Part shown: positions 6,656 to 7,169 of the stretch, piece after piece
Numbering within the stretch: position 1 is the stretch's first letter
Layout of the letters: each line of letters starts with the position of its first letter
Source: Spirosoma fluviale
GTDB lineage: Bacteria; Bacteroidota; Bacteroidia; Cytophagales; Spirosomataceae
Reading direction: 5' to 3'
DNA length: 7,169 nt
Assembly: GCA_945860325.1 (NCBI GenBank)
Contig: CAMARL010000093.1
Location: 1 to 7,169 of the forward strand
The notes under the pieces: model-generated
Seen by the model: the letters and a program-made list of their open reading frames with translations, nothing else
Told to the model about the DNA's origin: nothing
The model's database searches: none
Program-made: the position numbers and the translations under genes

Positions 6656-7169
6656 TTAACAAAAGCCTCCATATACGGAACGTAAAAAGACAAATCCTTT
6701 ACTTGTAAATTTTCTATTTTGGCTTGATCATCGAATCGCCTTAATTTAACAGCATCTGCGTAATATGGATTCTTTTCAAATTCTTTACATTCATCGGCCG
6801 ACATAGGACCTCCCTGTAAACCTAAACTGATGATGGATGGCTCACTTAAAATATCTAGATATTCCGGCTCTACCGTACATAAATATCTTTTGGCCGCCAC
6901 ATGCAATCGCACGGGCTCTACTACTTCTTGCGTAAAATATTGTTGGAGAAAGTCATTGGCTAAATTTTCATGTAAATCATCGATCCCATTTTCTGGGGCA
7001 TCATCAGGTAAATGATGCAACAAATGTCCAATATCATGTAAAATACCTGCGACGATAATATTCGTTTTTTCACCTGCCTCATCGGCAAAATGTGCCGCTT
7101 GTAACGCATGTTCCAATTGGCTTACGGCCTCTCCTCCGTATTGAGAATCCCCATGATTTTCAAACAAAT
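6652..7169 (-). CDS. phnZ-like: PhnZ-like HD-domain mixed-valent diiron phosphonate oxygenase (5'-partial)
   Basis: Predicted cytosolic oxygenase that cleaves the C-P bond of a 1-hydroxyphosphonate such as 2-amino-1-hydroxyethylphosphonate (PhnZ: glycine plus phosphate) or its trimethylammonium analogue (TmpB). Numbering from the codon at 7167 as residue 1: Tyr10 and Glu13 in YGGEAVSQLEH match the PhnZ Tyr24/Glu27 switch; His20, His44-Asp45 (LHDIGH, with His48), His66, His89 and Asp146 match the diiron ligands His34, His58-Asp59, His80, His104 and Asp161; Lys93 in HVAAKRY matches Lys108. LQGGPMSADE (117-126) and FDDQAK (145-150) are also family blocks. PhnZ numbers are from memory. The reading frame is open to the window edge and residue 1 is a TTG (Leu); by comparison with PhnZ roughly 10-15 N-terminal residues, including the true start, are missing. 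The gene is coupled to the downstream transporter. The 2-oxoglutarate hydroxylase (PhnY*/TmpA) or other phosphonate gene expected upstream is off-window. PhnZ versus TmpB specificity cannot be decided here. Confidence 0.92.
   Translation of the reverse strand, partial: LFENHGDSQYGGEAVSQLEHALQAAHFADEAGEKTNIIVAGILHDIGHLLHHLPDDAPENGIDDLHENLANDFLQQYFTQEVVEPVRLHVAAKRYLCTVEPEYLDILSEPSIISLGLQGGPMSADECKEFEKNPYYADAVKLRRFDDQAKIENLQVKDLSFYVPYMEAFVK

Noticed and set aside
6830..7015. 61-aa open frame on the plus strand opposite the PhnZ-like gene
   Set aside because: Antisense to catalytic-motif coding sequence; the constraint there explains the open frame.
7165..7167. TTG at 7167 as the true start of the PhnZ-like gene
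   Set aside because: The frame stays open to the window edge, the Leu aligns with internal family sequence just before the Tyr/Glu switch motif, and PhnZ has about 14 more residues upstream. The gene is cut by the window.
6652..7169. HD-domain phosphohydrolase (nucleotidase or c-di-GMP type) for the truncated gene
   Set aside because: The Tyr-x-x-Glu motif before SQLEH, the HVAAKRY block and the QGGPM block are specific to the PhnZ/TmpB oxygenase branch rather than hydrolytic HD enzymes.
1..7169. CRISPR arrays, tRNA or rRNA genes, insertion sequences, riboswitches
   Set aside because: No repeated spacer pattern, no tRNA-like cloverleaf, no transposase and no untranslated region long enough for a riboswitch was seen.

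Overview
The window reads as Bacteroidota (Bacteroidetes) chromosome, probably a Cytophagales-like organism. The signs are an AT-rich sequence, a TonB-dependent receptor with an N-terminal carboxypeptidase-regulatory-like domain, lipoproteins carrying the Bacteroidetes surface-export motif (acidic residues with a lysine after the lipidated Cys), A/T-rich leaders without clear Shine-Dalgarno sequences, and a DUF5690-type membrane protein. The Cytophagales placement rests mainly on the 182-aa lipoprotein, which resembles hypothetical proteins I associate with that order; it is only moderately supported.

Layout. The left part (4-4636, + strand) holds a two-gene outer-membrane unit: a 937-aa TonB-dependent receptor and a 586-aa predicted surface lipoprotein with a beta-helix-like body. 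Between them an exact 20-bp tandem duplication spans the receptor stop codon. A strong intrinsic terminator (4648-4684) closes the unit. A small lipoprotein of unknown function (4693-5241, +) starts only 8 bases after that terminator's T-run and is followed by its own hairpin (5267-5294). The right part (5393-7169, - strand) converges on it. It holds a 12-TM major-facilitator-like protein (DUF5690 type) and, upstream, a 5'-truncated PhnZ-like HD-domain phosphonate oxygenase. These two overlap by 4 bases (ATGA) and so are probably translationally coupled. The longest gene-free stretch is the 151-bp convergent gap 5242-5392.

How the genes may work together. The right-hand pair looks like the distal end of a phosphonate-catabolism operon whose upstream genes lie beyond the window. 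The HD enzyme keeps every metal ligand and the substrate-switch Tyr/Glu of PhnZ. The membrane protein, usually left as 'unknown function', carries most of the substrate-pocket residues of the GlpT-type organophosphate transporters in the right places, so I propose it moves a phosphonate or a phosphonate breakdown product across the inner membrane. The left-hand pair looks like an outer-membrane importer built on the SusC/SusD plan but with a beta-helix lipoprotein in place of SusD. Its substrate cannot be read from the sequence. A shared role in organophosphorus acquisition is a hypothesis based only on proximity.
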